A stretch of DNA of 64,000 bases from Trabulsiella odontotermitis. GTDB lineage: Bacteria > Pseudomonadota > Gammaproteobacteria > Enterobacterales > Enterobacteriaceae. Positions 41,959 through 50,786 of this stretch are shown here, piece after piece. Both the position numbers and the translations under genes were made by a program. Below the pieces are notes generated by a model that did not search any database, had not been told where the DNA came from, and worked only from the letters and a program-made list of their open reading frames with translations. How positions within the stretch are numbered: position 1 is the stretch's first letter; every line of letters starts with the position of its first letter. Location of the stretch: contig NZ_LIFX01000011.1 of NCBI RefSeq assembly GCF_001297775.1, forward strand, positions 124,001-188,000. The letters are read 5' to 3'.

Positions 41959-43005
41959 TTAAGCGTTGTTTCTCTCATGCTCAATGAGCCATTCTTTGCG
42001 CGAAATGCCACCACCATAGCCTGTCATCTCTCCATTTTTGCCAATTATCCTGTGACAAGGGATCACAATCGCAATCCGGTTTGCACCATTAGCTGCAGCG
42101 ACGGCACGCACAGCATTTGGCTTATTAATACGTAGTGAAATGGCCTGATAGTGTGAAGTCTGCCCATAGGGAACCGCACGCAACTCATGCCAGACGGATT
42201 GTTGAAAATCGCTGCCCGGGGCATCTACAGAGAGATCAAACTGTTGGCGAGTACCAGCAAAATACTCGCTGATTTCTTTTACTGTCTGCCGGGTGTGGCT
42301 GTTTTCTCCGGTGACAATTCTGGCGTTAAATAAACGCTGGATATCGCGAAATTCTGTTTCTAACATCCGGCGATCGGTAAACTCCAGTAGACAGACTCCC
42401 CTCTCTGTAGCACAGACAAACATAGGTCCAAGCGTAGTGGTAAACCGGTGAATGACAATCACCTGGGTTGCCTGAGTCGGAGCGGCTCCAGTAAGCCGCT
42501 TGTAGGTGTAACCAAACCCGCTCAGGGATTCATAGCCATTGCCCAGCGCAACGTCAGTAGCTGCTCGTCCGCTTTTCAGCTCCTGCAGGGCAACGTTCAC
42601 CCGCTGCATTCGCTGGAACGCCTGAAAAGTGATGCCGTGATGTTGCAGGAACCAGCGTCTTACCCGCTCCGGACTGATTCCGTGCTGGCGAAGCTGCTCG
42701 TCAGCTACACGGGATTTAATATCACGCCTGACAAGCGCAAGCGCCTGTTCAACAAATAATGGCGCGCTGTGCGCATTTTCAGCGGGTCTGCAGACCTTAC
42801 ATGGACGGAAGCCGTCCGCAAGAGCAGATTTGGCATCTTTATAAAATTCGACGTTTTCGCGTTTAGGTTTTCGTGCCCGGCATACAGAAATGCAGAATAC
42901 GCCAGTGGTTTTGACGCCAACAAAAAAAACGCCGGTGTATTCTGAAGCTCGTTCGAGTAATGCCTGATACCAGATATCACACAAATTCTTATCGATTATT
43001 TTCAT
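41959..43005 (-). CDS. Ada-like methylated-DNA repair protein and regulator
   Basis: Three-domain protein that repairs O6-methylguanine and methylphosphotriesters and, like Ada, probably activates its own gene. ATG at 43005 gives 348 residues and places the zinc/acceptor cysteines at 38, 42, 69 and 72, exactly the E. coli Ada numbering. An AraC-type helix-turn-helix follows (about 85-180), then the methyltransferase domain with PCHR (Cys317). The frame opens 14 codons earlier. It overlaps the end of the upstream PEP mutase-family gene by 17 bp, so the two are co-transcribed. Whether it is the cell's main ada cannot be judged. Confidence 0.9.
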   Translation of the reverse strand: MKIIDKNLCDIWYQALLERASEYTGVFFVGVKTTGVFCISVCRARKPKRENVEFYKDAKSALADGFRPCKVCRPAENAHSAPLFVEQALALVRRDIKSRVADEQLRQHGISPERVRRWFLQHHGITFQAFQRMQRVNVALQELKSGRAATDVALGNGYESLSGFGYTYKRLTGAAPTQATQVIVIHRFTTTLGPMFVCATERGVCLLEFTDRRMLETEFRDIQRLFNARIVTGENSHTRQTVKEISEYFAGTRQQFDLSVDAPGSDFQQSVWHELRAVPYGQTSHYQAISLRINKPNAVRAVAAANGANRIAIVIPCHRIIGKNGEMTGYGGGISRKEWLIEHERNNA

Positions 43006-43771
43006 CACCAAAAAGTCCTTCAAACGTCTGACGAGTTCGAATCGCATGCATTACATCAGTCAGCGTTGACTGCATGGCTGAATGAACAAAATTGCCCATT
43101 GAAATGCGGCTTACCCCGGCCAGTTTCAGCCTGTCGAACGACGGAAGATGAGGCATACACATGACATTCAGAGGCAGACCCGTTGCCTCTGCAATGAGGC
43201 TGATATCTTTCTCAGACGTCAGACAGGGAACAAAAAGGCCGTCAGCACCTGCAGCTTTATAGCTCTGACCCCGAAATATCGTCTCCTGCAATGCACCTTC
43301 ATGCCCGAGCAGGTAAGTGTCAGTCCGGATGTTCAGAAAGAGGCTACAATTTTCGCTTCTCAGCTTAGTGCATATTTTTCTCAGATTACGCGAAAAATCA
43401 GAGACATCGTCAAGCTGACGAACTCCGTTTATGACTCTGCTGTCTTCAAGGTTAACACCTGATACGCCGGTCTGAGCAAGGCGCCTGAGATTGGTTGCTA
43501 TTTCTTCGGCTGAATCACCATACCCTGCTTCCACGTCAATGCTCAATGGCAGGTTGCTGACAGCCCGAATACGGGTGACCATATAAAATAACTCATCAAA
43601 CGGCATTTCCTGCCCGTCTTCATATCCCAGTATGGATGCTATTGCAGCACTGGACGTTCCCAGTACCTGATAACCTGCTTCTTGCGCTGCGACAGCGCTG
43701 GCTGCATCCCAGATATTAGCGATGAGAAGGGGTTCATATTGGTTGTGGAGTTCTGCAAAGTTCATGTTCAT
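42989..43771 (-). CDS. Isocitrate lyase/PEP mutase family protein
   Basis: A 260-residue (beta/alpha)8 protein of the ICL/PEP mutase superfamily. It has LSIDVEAGYGDS, the metal-binding acidic segment, and GVNLEDSR further on. The KKCGH/KRCGH loop of true isocitrate lyases is absent, and so is the full PEP mutase active site that I can recognise, so it belongs to the large uncharacterised oxaloacetate-decarboxylase/methylisocitrate lyase-like branch. It precedes and overlaps the Ada-like gene. The reaction is unknown. Confidence 0.8.
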   Translation of the reverse strand: MNMNFAELHNQYEPLLIANIWDAASAVAAQEAGYQVLGTSSAAIASILGYEDGQEMPFDELFYMVTRIRAVSNLPLSIDVEAGYGDSAEEIATNLRRLAQTGVSGVNLEDSRVINGVRQLDDVSDFSRNLRKICTKLRSENCSLFLNIRTDTYLLGHEGALQETIFRGQSYKAAGADGLFVPCLTSEKDISLIAEATGLPLNVMCMPHLPSFDRLKLAGVSRISMGNFVHSAMQSTLTDVMHAIRTRQTFEGLFGDENNR

Positions 43772-43817
43772 ACCCTTTCAATGGATTGAAAATGAATCTA
43801 AGCATTCAGTAAAAATG

Positions 43818-44030
43818 TCACAACCGAAATTCAGACGACCATTTTTTAGCAAACACAGCCTGAACCCGGTGGCGGACCAGTCTGAAACTTTCAACGTCCG
43901 CTTCGCCGTCATCCATTCTGGAAAAATCAATATTCGCCAGTGCGCCTGCCATATCGGAATAGTGAATGTCCGTATAGCGCAGTGAGTCGGTATAGGTGTT
44001 TGTGGTAGCATCAGCTCTATTGCATTGCAC
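43818..44030 (-). CDS. Small hypothetical protein, divergent from RHH frame
   Basis: A 70-residue frame starting at ATG 44030 with GAGG four bases upstream. The sequence (MAGALANIDFSRMDDGEADVE in the middle, basic at the C-terminus) looks protein-like, but I recognise no family. The palindromes just upstream suggest it is regulated together with the divergent frame. It could equally be a chance open frame; the overlapping frame at 43778-44038 is less protein-like. Confidence 0.35.
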   Translation of the reverse strand: MQCNRADATTNTYTDSLRYTDIHYSDMAGALANIDFSRMDDGEADVESFRLVRHRVQAVFAKKWSSEFRL

Positions 44031-44042
44031 CTCGTCATTGCG

Positions 44043-44085
44043 GTGTAATTACAACATAACCATGCTACGGAATTTGTAATTACAA
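44043..44085. promoter_or_regulatory. Paired TGTAATTACA palindromes, probable operators
   Basis: GTGTAATTACAA (44043-44054) and TTGTAATTACAA (44074-44085) are 31 bp apart centre to centre, about three helical turns. The second touches the ATG of the ribbon-helix-helix-like frame. This is the arrangement of an autoregulated small repressor. Confidence 0.6.
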
Positions 44086-44216
44086 TGTCGACACAAAAAG
44101 CGAAAACCGATCAGTACCAAATCAGACTTTCTCATGAGTTTCGTGCGCAGCTTGAAGAGCAAGCGCGTAAGGATGGCGACAGCGCGCTGACATCAGTGGG
44201 CGCTCATTTTTGGTGA
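44085..44216 (+). pseudogene. Truncated ribbon-helix-helix-like regulator
   Basis: A 43-codon frame whose first 33 residues (YQIRLSHEFRAQLEEQARKDG) resemble the N-terminus of Arc/Mnt/CopG-type ribbon-helix-helix repressors: a DNA-binding strand and the first helix. The second helix is missing; the last ten residues are read from sequence that is the end of the next gene on the other strand. It therefore looks like a regulator or antitoxin cut off when the downstream island joined. The palindromes at its start support a former autoregulator. Confidence 0.4.
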
Positions 44217-45358
44217 AACGCCCCATTACGCAGGATCCCCGCATCAATCGACGCAACCGTCGTTTTGCCGCAAAAGGCCATCGACAAATCGAATTCATTA
44301 CGAATGATATTTAGCGCCATGGTGACTCCCTCTTCGCCGAGCGCGCCTAAGCCATACAACATGCTGCGCCCGATATAGGTTCCCTTAGCGCCCAGCGCAA
44401 TCGCTTTCAGCACATCCTGCCCGGAACGTATTCCACCGTCGAAATGGACTTCAATATGTTCGCCCACTGCCGCGACGATCTCCGGCAACACGGTGATTGA
44501 CGAGGACACGCCATCCAGCTGGCGCCCGCCGTGATTGGAAACAATCAGCGCATCCGCACCCGCTGCCACCGCCAGACGCGCATCATCCACATCCATAATT
44601 CCTTTGACTATCAGCTTGCCGCCCCAGCGCTGTTTAATCCACTCGATATCCTGCCAGGAGAGATGCGGATCAAACTGTTGCGCGGTCCATTCCACCATCG
44701 CATCAATGTTATCAACACCAGTGGCGTGGCCGATGATATTGCCGAAGTTACGATGACGTGTGGCAAGCATATTGCGGCACCAGCGTGGTTTGCTGGCAAT
44801 ATTCAGCACGTTACGCAGCGTCATTTTGGGCGGCGTGGACAGGCCATTTTTGACATCTTTATGGCGCTGACCAAACACCTGGAGATCCATCGTGACGACC
44901 AGCGCGCCGCAGTTCGCGGCTTTCGCGCGATCAATCAGGTTCGCAACGAACTGGCGATCACGCATGACATACAGCTGAAACCAGAAGGGATGGTAATCTG
45001 TCGCCTGCGCCACCGCTTCAATCGAACAAATGCTCATGGTGGAAAGTGTGAAGGGAATGCCGAACTTTTTCGCTGCACGCGCGGCAAGGATTTCTCCGTC
45101 GGGATGGATCATGCCGGTTAACCCGGTGGGCGCAATCGCCACCGGCATCGTCACGGCCTGTCCGGCCATCATGCTGGCAGTGCTGCGGCGGGCAATATCG
45201 ACCGCCACTCGCTGGCGAAACTCCAGGCAACGTAAATCGGCTTCGTTGGCGCGATAGCTGTATTCGGTCCAGGAGCCGCCATCGACATAGTCATAAAACA
45301 TTTTTGGCACCCGCTTACGCGCCAGCTGCCGTAATTCTTCAATACAGGTTATGGTCAC
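44204..45358 (-). CDS. FMN-dependent alpha-hydroxyacid dehydrogenase (LldD-like)
   Basis: Oxidises an L-2-hydroxy acid to the 2-keto acid with FMN. The 384-residue TIM barrel has the YDYVDGGSWTE start, PVAIAPTGLTGM, and the catalytic His with substrate Arg in VSNHGGRQLDG, so it looks active. GTG at 45358 is chosen, with GGA about eight bases upstream; the open frame begins six codons earlier at TTG. Compared with lactate dehydrogenase the substrate is unclear; glycolate, mandelate-like or other hydroxyacids are possible. It is the last gene of the ABC importer transcript. Confidence 0.85.
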   Translation of the reverse strand: MTITCIEELRQLARKRVPKMFYDYVDGGSWTEYSYRANEADLRCLEFRQRVAVDIARRSTASMMAGQAVTMPVAIAPTGLTGMIHPDGEILAARAAKKFGIPFTLSTMSICSIEAVAQATDYHPFWFQLYVMRDRQFVANLIDRAKAANCGALVVTMDLQVFGQRHKDVKNGLSTPPKMTLRNVLNIASKPRWCRNMLATRHRNFGNIIGHATGVDNIDAMVEWTAQQFDPHLSWQDIEWIKQRWGGKLIVKGIMDVDDARLAVAAGADALIVSNHGGRQLDGVSSSITVLPEIVAAVGEHIEVHFDGGIRSGQDVLKAIALGAKGTYIGRSMLYGLGALGEEGVTMALNIIRNEFDLSMAFCGKTTVASIDAGILRNGAFHQK

Positions 45359-45413
45359 TTCAGCTATCCAGAACAATGTGGCTAAATAACGGTTATTTAG
45401 CCACGGGCCATTA

Positions 45414-46661
45414 TTATTTTACGTAGTCGGTATAGGCGTTCTGCAAAACAATATGATCGGCAATGTATTTTGCATCATGCCATACGCCATAAATAAAGGA
45501 TGATGCGCGGTTGACCAGATTCGGCAGGCCGAGAAAATAAACGCCGCGTTCTGCGGAAATACCGCGTTTATGGAATGGCAGGCCCTTTTCGTCGAAGGCA
45601 TCCACCTGCAGCCAGCTAAAATCAAACTTAAAACCGGTCGCCCAGATAATCGTGGTAATACCTGCCGCGGCAATATCTAACTGTGCCAGCGGATTGCGCA
45701 AACATTCCGGATCCGGCAGTAGCTCCCATGCCTGCGGCTCTGGCGGCAGATCCAGGCCGTTGCGTTCAATGTAGGCATCCGCATCGCGCAGTACGTCAAA
45801 GTAGGCTTTGTCACCCGCAACGATATTCTCAGCCAGTCCGTCGGCAAAATGCAGCACACCGTTATCCCAGCTTCGGGTGATACCCACCAGCGTAATGCCC
45901 ATATGCGCCAGGCGGCGGAAATCCACGGTTTTACCACCTTCATAACCGCTCACCGCGAAGGCCACATGCTCTTTCTTCGGGGTGATTTTAACCTCATCCC
46001 ACAGCCCGAGCGCGCCGAGCCACCAGCAGTAATCACGGTTGCGATAAGAGCGCGGCGGACGATAATGTTCGCCGACCGACAGATAAACGTCTCGGCCCGA
46101 TTTACGCAACTCTTCGGCAATTTGGGTACCGGAAGCGCCTGCGCCGACCACCAGCACGCCGCCCGCAGGCAGTTGCTGTGGATTTTTGTAGACCGAAGAG
46201 TGCATCTGATGCAACCCGGCGCTTTCCGGCACGATCCGGGGAAATGACGGTTTCTGGAACGGGCCGGTGGCGGCCACCACATTGTCGGCCTCAAATTCAC
46301 CGGCAGATGTCACCACGCGGAATCCGCTGCGTCCTGCCAGACGCGTAACCTGATGCACGTCAACGCCAGTGCGCACTGGTGCATCAATCATCTTTGCATA
46401 GTCTTCGAAATACTGGGCCATCCGTTCTTTCGGTGGAAAGGCCTCCTGGGAAATATTATCGAATTTCAGCGACGGAAAGCGGTCATGCCAGGCCGGACCG
46501 TTCGCCACCAGCGAATCCCAGCGTTCAGAGCGCCAGCGTTCAGCGATGCGGCTGCGCTCCAGGACGACATGAGGCACCCCCATCAGCGCCAGATGTTCAC
46601 TCATGGCAATACCGGCCTGACCGGCGCCGACAATAACGGTATTAATTTTCTCTGCTGACAT
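45414..46661 (-). CDS. Flavin-containing monooxygenase (CzcO-like)
   Basis: A 415-residue class B flavoprotein monooxygenase. It has the FAD motif GAGQAG at residues 12-17, the second, NADPH-binding motif GAGASG near 174, and an ATG-type WATGFKFD motif near the C-terminus. Such enzymes insert one oxygen into a nucleophilic N or S atom, or a ketone. The gene lies between a permease gene and the hydroxyacid dehydrogenase on one strand, so it most likely acts on the imported compound. Substrate unknown. Confidence 0.85.
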   Translation of the reverse strand: MSAEKINTVIVGAGQAGIAMSEHLALMGVPHVVLERSRIAERWRSERWDSLVANGPAWHDRFPSLKFDNISQEAFPPKERMAQYFEDYAKMIDAPVRTGVDVHQVTRLAGRSGFRVVTSAGEFEADNVVAATGPFQKPSFPRIVPESAGLHQMHSSVYKNPQQLPAGGVLVVGAGASGTQIAEELRKSGRDVYLSVGEHYRPPRSYRNRDYCWWLGALGLWDEVKITPKKEHVAFAVSGYEGGKTVDFRRLAHMGITLVGITRSWDNGVLHFADGLAENIVAGDKAYFDVLRDADAYIERNGLDLPPEPQAWELLPDPECLRNPLAQLDIAAAGITTIIWATGFKFDFSWLQVDAFDEKGLPFHKRGISAERGVYFLGLPNLVNRASSFIYGVWHDAKYIADHIVLQNAYTDYVK

Positions 46662-46752
46662 GTTGAACCTCTAAATATAAGCGACCCTCGATATTTTCAT
46701 CGCTACGCGTAATCGGGGGTCATATTAATGATAATCAGGCTTTCATTTTTTC

Positions 46753-47571
46753 TTAATGTCTGGCTTCAACGTTTAATATTTTCCCCAGACCTAAAAACTT
46801 ATTGGCGATAATTAACATCGCGGCGGTGACGGCAATATAAATAACCGACAGGGCGGCCAGTGTCGGGTCAGCAAATTCACGCACATAGTTGTACATCGCG
46901 ACCGGTAGGGTCTGTGTCGCCTGCGTCGTAATAAACAGCGATGCGGTAAATTCGTTAAAGGAGAGGATCGCCGCAAACAGCCAGCCGCCAAAGAGACCCG
47001 GCAAAATCAACGGCACGGTGATGGTCCACACCACGCGCAGTGGCGATGCGCCGAGACTAGCCGCCGCCAGCTCAATGCGCTGTTCAAGGTTTTTTAGCGA
47101 CACATAAACACTGCGCAGCACAAACGGCAGCACCAGAACGATGTGGCAGAAAATCACCAGCGGATAACCGCGCCCCAGATTGAGTTGCGATACCAGCATT
47201 AACAGGCCCAGGCCAATCGTGAAGTGCGGAATGAACAGCGGCGACATCAGCACCCCTTCCAGCACCTGCTTGTACGGGAATGAATAGCGCTCAATGGCAA
47301 TCGCCAGCGTGGTGCCGATGATCACCGCCAGCGACGATGCCCATGCGGTAACAATCAGCCCGGAATAAAAGCCGTGACGGAAATCATCGTAATTCACCGC
47401 CCGTTCGAACCAGCGCAGCGACCAGCCTTTCGGCGGGAAAAACAATACGGAGGTGCTGCTGAACGAGGAGATAACCACCACGACAGTCGGCAGCATGACA
47501 AAAATCAGAATCGCGGCGACCAGCAGGCGACCTGCCAGCGTCGTCAGTTTATCGCTCATCGAACGGGTCAT
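46753..47571 (-). CDS. ABC transporter permease, PotC-like
   Basis: A 272-residue inner-membrane subunit with six hydrophobic segments and the EAA coupling loop ELAAASLGASPLRVVWTITVP. It belongs to the spermidine/putrescine/2-aminoethylphosphonate group of importers. It starts 2 bp before the end of the partner permease gene region (start 47571, partner stop 47573-47575), which suggests coupled translation. The matching ATPase is encoded 6 kb away at 53788-54936. Confidence 0.92.
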   Translation of the reverse strand: MTRSMSDKLTTLAGRLLVAAILIFVMLPTVVVVISSFSSTSVLFFPPKGWSLRWFERAVNYDDFRHGFYSGLIVTAWASSLAVIIGTTLAIAIERYSFPYKQVLEGVLMSPLFIPHFTIGLGLLMLVSQLNLGRGYPLVIFCHIVLVLPFVLRSVYVSLKNLEQRIELAAASLGASPLRVVWTITVPLILPGLFGGWLFAAILSFNEFTASLFITTQATQTLPVAMYNYVREFADPTLAALSVIYIAVTAAMLIIANKFLGLGKILNVEARH

Positions 47572-47572
47572 A

Positions 47573-48427
47573 TCAGTGATCTCCCATGGCGTGCAGGAAT
47601 CGTGTCATGCGCTTCAGCGCCATCAGCACCAGGATGGTCAGGACTAAACCGGCAATGCTCAGCGCCGCGGCGAACGGAAAGTTCATCGACGAAAAACCCA
47701 GTTGATAAACCATGGTTGCCACAGTGCTGACGCGCCCGCCGCCAATGAGCTGCGGGGTGGCGAAGGCGCTAAACGTCCAGGCAAACGCGGTGGTCAGACT
47801 GGCGATAATGCCGGGGAGAGACAGCGGGATCGTCACAGTCAGTAAGGTGCGGATCGGCCCTGCACCAAGGCTGGTGGCGGCTTTCTCGTAATCCGGATTG
47901 ATGTGTGACAACGCGGTCGCCAGCATCAGCACCATAATTGGCATAGTGACGTGGACCAGCGCCAGAACCACTCCCGTTTGCGTAAACATAAACTGAATGG
48001 GGGTAGAGATAATGCCCAACGCCAGCAGCAGACTGTTCAGGAAACCGCTGTTACCCAGCACGATAATCCAGGAATAGGTACGCACGACTTCGCCGAGGAA
48101 CAGCGGCGTAATGGCAATAATCAAAATCGTGGATTTGATCCACGTCGTGCGGGTGCGCACCAGGGCATACGCCAGCGGATAACTCATCAGCAGGCCAAAA
48201 ATAGCCGTTTTGGCGCTCAGCATGACGGTGTTAATAAAAGCACCGGCATAGATGCTTTTGAGCAGCCCGCTGAAGTTCGCCAGCGTAAATCCGCCCACGT
48301 CGAGCGAACCGGGAATATACGCGCGCACGCTGAACTGCATCACCGCGAACATGGCGAAAAACAGCCCTGTTGCGGTCAGCGTGGCGGGAATAATGAACCA
48401 GGGTAAAAATGTCGGTTTTCTCGTCAT
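47573..48427 (-). CDS. ABC transporter permease, PotB-like
   Basis: A 284-residue inner-membrane subunit with six hydrophobic segments and an EAA-type loop EKAATSLGAGPIRTLLTVTIP. Partner of the PotC-like permease directly downstream. Preceded by the substrate-binding protein gene across about 60 bp. Confidence 0.92.
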   Translation of the reverse strand: MTRKPTFLPWFIIPATLTATGLFFAMFAVMQFSVRAYIPGSLDVGGFTLANFSGLLKSIYAGAFINTVMLSAKTAIFGLLMSYPLAYALVRTRTTWIKSTILIIAITPLFLGEVVRTYSWIIVLGNSGFLNSLLLALGIISTPIQFMFTQTGVVLALVHVTMPIMVLMLATALSHINPDYEKAATSLGAGPIRTLLTVTIPLSLPGIIASLTTAFAWTFSAFATPQLIGGGRVSTVATMVYQLGFSSMNFPFAAALSIAGLVLTILVLMALKRMTRFLHAMGDH

Positions 48428-48489
48428 ACGTGCTGCCTGAGTAATGTGTTGCCGGTAGAACCAGGGCGACCCGCAGGCCGCCCGCTAAA

Positions 48490-49521
48490 TCAATGAGACA
48501 TGATGTTTTCAGAGAACCACTGACGCCACTCGGCGGTCTTTTCAGCACGCAGTTGCGGGTCGGTATTGATGGTGGCATTCCACTGCTCAGGCGTGGTCAG
48601 CATGCCCGGCAGTTTTGCCAGTTCGGGATCGATATGCGCATTAGTGACCGTTGGACTGCCGTGATAAATCTTCGCCACCTGCTCCTGAATGTCGGGCTTC
48701 AGGGCGATATTGATAAACTTATACGCGAGATCCGCACGTCTGGTGCCTTTGTTGATACCCACGGTGTCGACGCCCAGAATCGCGCCTTCTTTCGGTATCG
48801 CCAGTTTGATGTTCACCCCTTCAGCAAGCATGTTGTAGGCGTTCATCGACAGCATCACCTGTACCGGCGTTTCCCCCGTGGAGATCAGTTGCTGGCTGTT
48901 GGCGTCATCGGTATAGAAAGATTTGATATTCGGGATCAGCGCTTTCATCTTCGCCTGGCCCTGCTGCCAGTGCGCGGCATCGGTGCCGGAGAGTCTGGCG
49001 GAAACCGCGATGATATGGCTCGGATCCCAGTCAGGCAACGCCAGCGTGCCTTTCAGTGCCGGGTTCCACAGATCATTCCAGCTCTCAAAAGTGACGCCCT
49101 TTGGCACCAGATCCGGACGATAGCCGATGGTGTAAACGTAGCCCCATACGCCGAGGTGCCAGGGGCTGACTTTCGCCTGTTGCACCAGATTTGCGGCGTT
49201 GGGGATTTTGCTCATATCGAGTTTTTCAAACAGGCCCGAGTTGGCATACAGAAAACCCACATGCGAGGTGGTAAACGTCACGTCCGTTTCCGGTGTGCCG
49301 CCAGCCAGTTTGGCTTTGTTGAGACGGTCAATGGTGCCACCAGTAACAAACTGCACTTCTACGCCAGTTTCTTTGGTGAACTCTTTGGCAATGGTCTCAT
49401 CGATCAGATCTTTAAAGCCGCCGCCCCAGGTACTGACAATCAGCTTGTCAGCGGCCATGACATTTCCTGCGCTTAACACAGTCGTGGTCAACAACGCTAA
49501 AGCACAAATCTTATGCGACAT
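48490..49521 (-). CDS. ABC transporter substrate-binding protein, PotD-like
   Basis: Periplasmic solute-binding protein of 343 residues. ATG at 49521 has GGGA eight bases upstream and begins a signal peptide ending after VMA at residue 23; the frame is open 79 codons further upstream with unrelated sequence. The mature start ADKLIVSTWGGGFKD is typical of the spermidine/putrescine-type binding proteins. It is the first gene of the importer transcript and is divergent from the LysR gene. The ligand cannot be read from sequence; the family binds polyamines, opines and related small cations. Confidence 0.92.
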   Translation of the reverse strand: MSHKICALALLTTTVLSAGNVMAADKLIVSTWGGGFKDLIDETIAKEFTKETGVEVQFVTGGTIDRLNKAKLAGGTPETDVTFTTSHVGFLYANSGLFEKLDMSKIPNAANLVQQAKVSPWHLGVWGYVYTIGYRPDLVPKGVTFESWNDLWNPALKGTLALPDWDPSHIIAVSARLSGTDAAHWQQGQAKMKALIPNIKSFYTDDANSQQLISTGETPVQVMLSMNAYNMLAEGVNIKLAIPKEGAILGVDTVGINKGTRRADLAYKFINIALKPDIQEQVAKIYHGSPTVTNAHIDPELAKLPGMLTTPEQWNATINTDPQLRAEKTAEWRQWFSENIMSH

Positions 49522-49741
49522 AATTCTTATCCCCATATTTGCATTGGCTGTTGTAGTAATCGAAACCCGGCGCGCCAGAAAGGTGCAAACGGTGTTCCCA
49601 GGTGTGAAACCGATAATGGCGTGATGAGTGGATTCCGTAAAACAGGCTTTTCCTCGTCTTTGCATCAGGATTTCTGACGCAGGATAGTCGCGGTCATCAG
49701 ACCAGGCGATTATGCTGCCATTTGAAAACTGGCATGATAAA

Positions 49742-49797
49742 TGCAGAAGAATCTGCACTATTAGAATGACTGGCGCGACATGATCGCGTCGGCGATC
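49742..49797. promoter_or_regulatory. Two 6-4-6 inverted repeats, candidate LysR operators
   Basis: TGCAGA-AGAA-TCTGCA (49742-49757) and GATCGC-GTCG-GCGATC (49782-49797) are both perfect. They lie 40 bp apart centre to centre in the divergent region between the binding-protein gene and the LysR gene. The second is 14 bp before the LysR start. Confidence 0.5.
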
Positions 49798-49811
49798 TCA
49801 GGAGAACCTGC

Positions 49812-50774
49812 ATGTTAAGTCGCATAACCCAGCGTCAGCTGGAATACTTTGTCGCGTCCGGAGAAGCCGGAAGCATCATTGGCGCATCAGAGCGTATCCA
49901 TGTTTCATCACCGTCGATCTCTGCTGCCATCACCCATATCGAATCTGAACTTGGCGTGCAGCTCTTTGTGCGTCATCACGCGCAGGGCGTGTCTCTGACC
50001 GCTATCGGCCATCAGGTTCTGAAAGAGGCGAAGCTCATTCTGGAACAGATGCTGAACCTTTATACGATTGCGTCGGAATCGATGAACAATGTGCGCGGCC
50101 CGCTGCGTGTGGGCTGTCTGGATACGCTGGCCCCCATGCTGACGCCGGAACTGGTGTTCGGCTTTGGCCGCGCGTTTCCGGGCGTGCGCATTACGCTGGT
50201 GGAAGGCAACCATGAACAGTTGCTGAAACAGTTGCGTTCCGCCGATATCGACATCGCCCTGACGTACGATTTAGTCCCGGCCAGCGACATCGCATTTACC
50301 TCGCTGGCGCAACTGCCGCCGTATGTGATGGTGGGTGAGCATCATCCGCTTGCCACGCAATCCGCAGTGACGATTCAGGAGCTGGCGGAGATGCCGATGG
50401 TCTTATTGGATATGCCGTGGAGCCGTGAATATTTCCTTGGGCTGTTCAGCGAAGCGGGCGTCACGCCGAATGTGGTCATGCGCTCCGGCAATATGGAAGT
50501 GGTACGCGCGATGGTGGCGAACGGGGTGGGGTTTGGTATTGCCAACGTGCGGCCAAAAGCGCATTTGTCTCAGGATGGTAAACGCCTGATTCGCGTGCGG
50601 CTGGCGGGGGTGAACAGGCCGATGCTACTTGGTCATGCGACCGTCGCCCATACGCAGCACTCCATGGTGGTTAACGCCTTCGCCGAGCGCTGCCGCGTGT
50701 TTATCTCCGACCAGTATATTCCTGGCATGGCGGCGCCGAGCTATTTTGATCCGCAGGTGGTGCGGGTGGCGTGA
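49812..50774 (+). CDS. LysR-family transcriptional regulator of the island
   Basis: A 320-residue LysR-type regulator with the winged helix-turn-helix at about residues 5-65 (SIIGASERIHVSSPSISAAITHIE) and an effector-binding domain. It is the only plus-strand gene in the 44-57 kb island. It lies divergent from the binding-protein gene and convergent with the GhrA-like gene, the classic place for a local activator. An AGGAGAA ribosome-binding site precedes the ATG. The effector is probably the imported compound or a breakdown product (inference). Confidence 0.9.
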   Translation: MLSRITQRQLEYFVASGEAGSIIGASERIHVSSPSISAAITHIESELGVQLFVRHHAQGVSLTAIGHQVLKEAKLILEQMLNLYTIASESMNNVRGPLRVGCLDTLAPMLTPELVFGFGRAFPGVRITLVEGNHEQLLKQLRSADIDIALTYDLVPASDIAFTSLAQLPPYVMVGEHHPLATQSAVTIQELAEMPMVLLDMPWSREYFLGLFSEAGVTPNVVMRSGNMEVVRAMVANGVGFGIANVRPKAHLSQDGKRLIRVRLAGVNRPMLLGHATVAHTQHSMVVNAFAERCRVFISDQYIPGMAAPSYFDPQVVRVA

Positions 50775-50786
50775 CGCATGCCTGAG

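Larger units (their letters stand above)
43772..44203. other. Intergenic remnant region with palindromic operators
   Basis: About 430 bp between the PEP mutase-family gene and the 2-hydroxyacid dehydrogenase gene. It holds two short divergent open frames and two TGTAATTACA palindromes, listed separately. I see no integrase or insertion sequence. The junction with the downstream island is near 44195, where a helix-rich open frame loses its family-like character. Confidence 0.5.
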
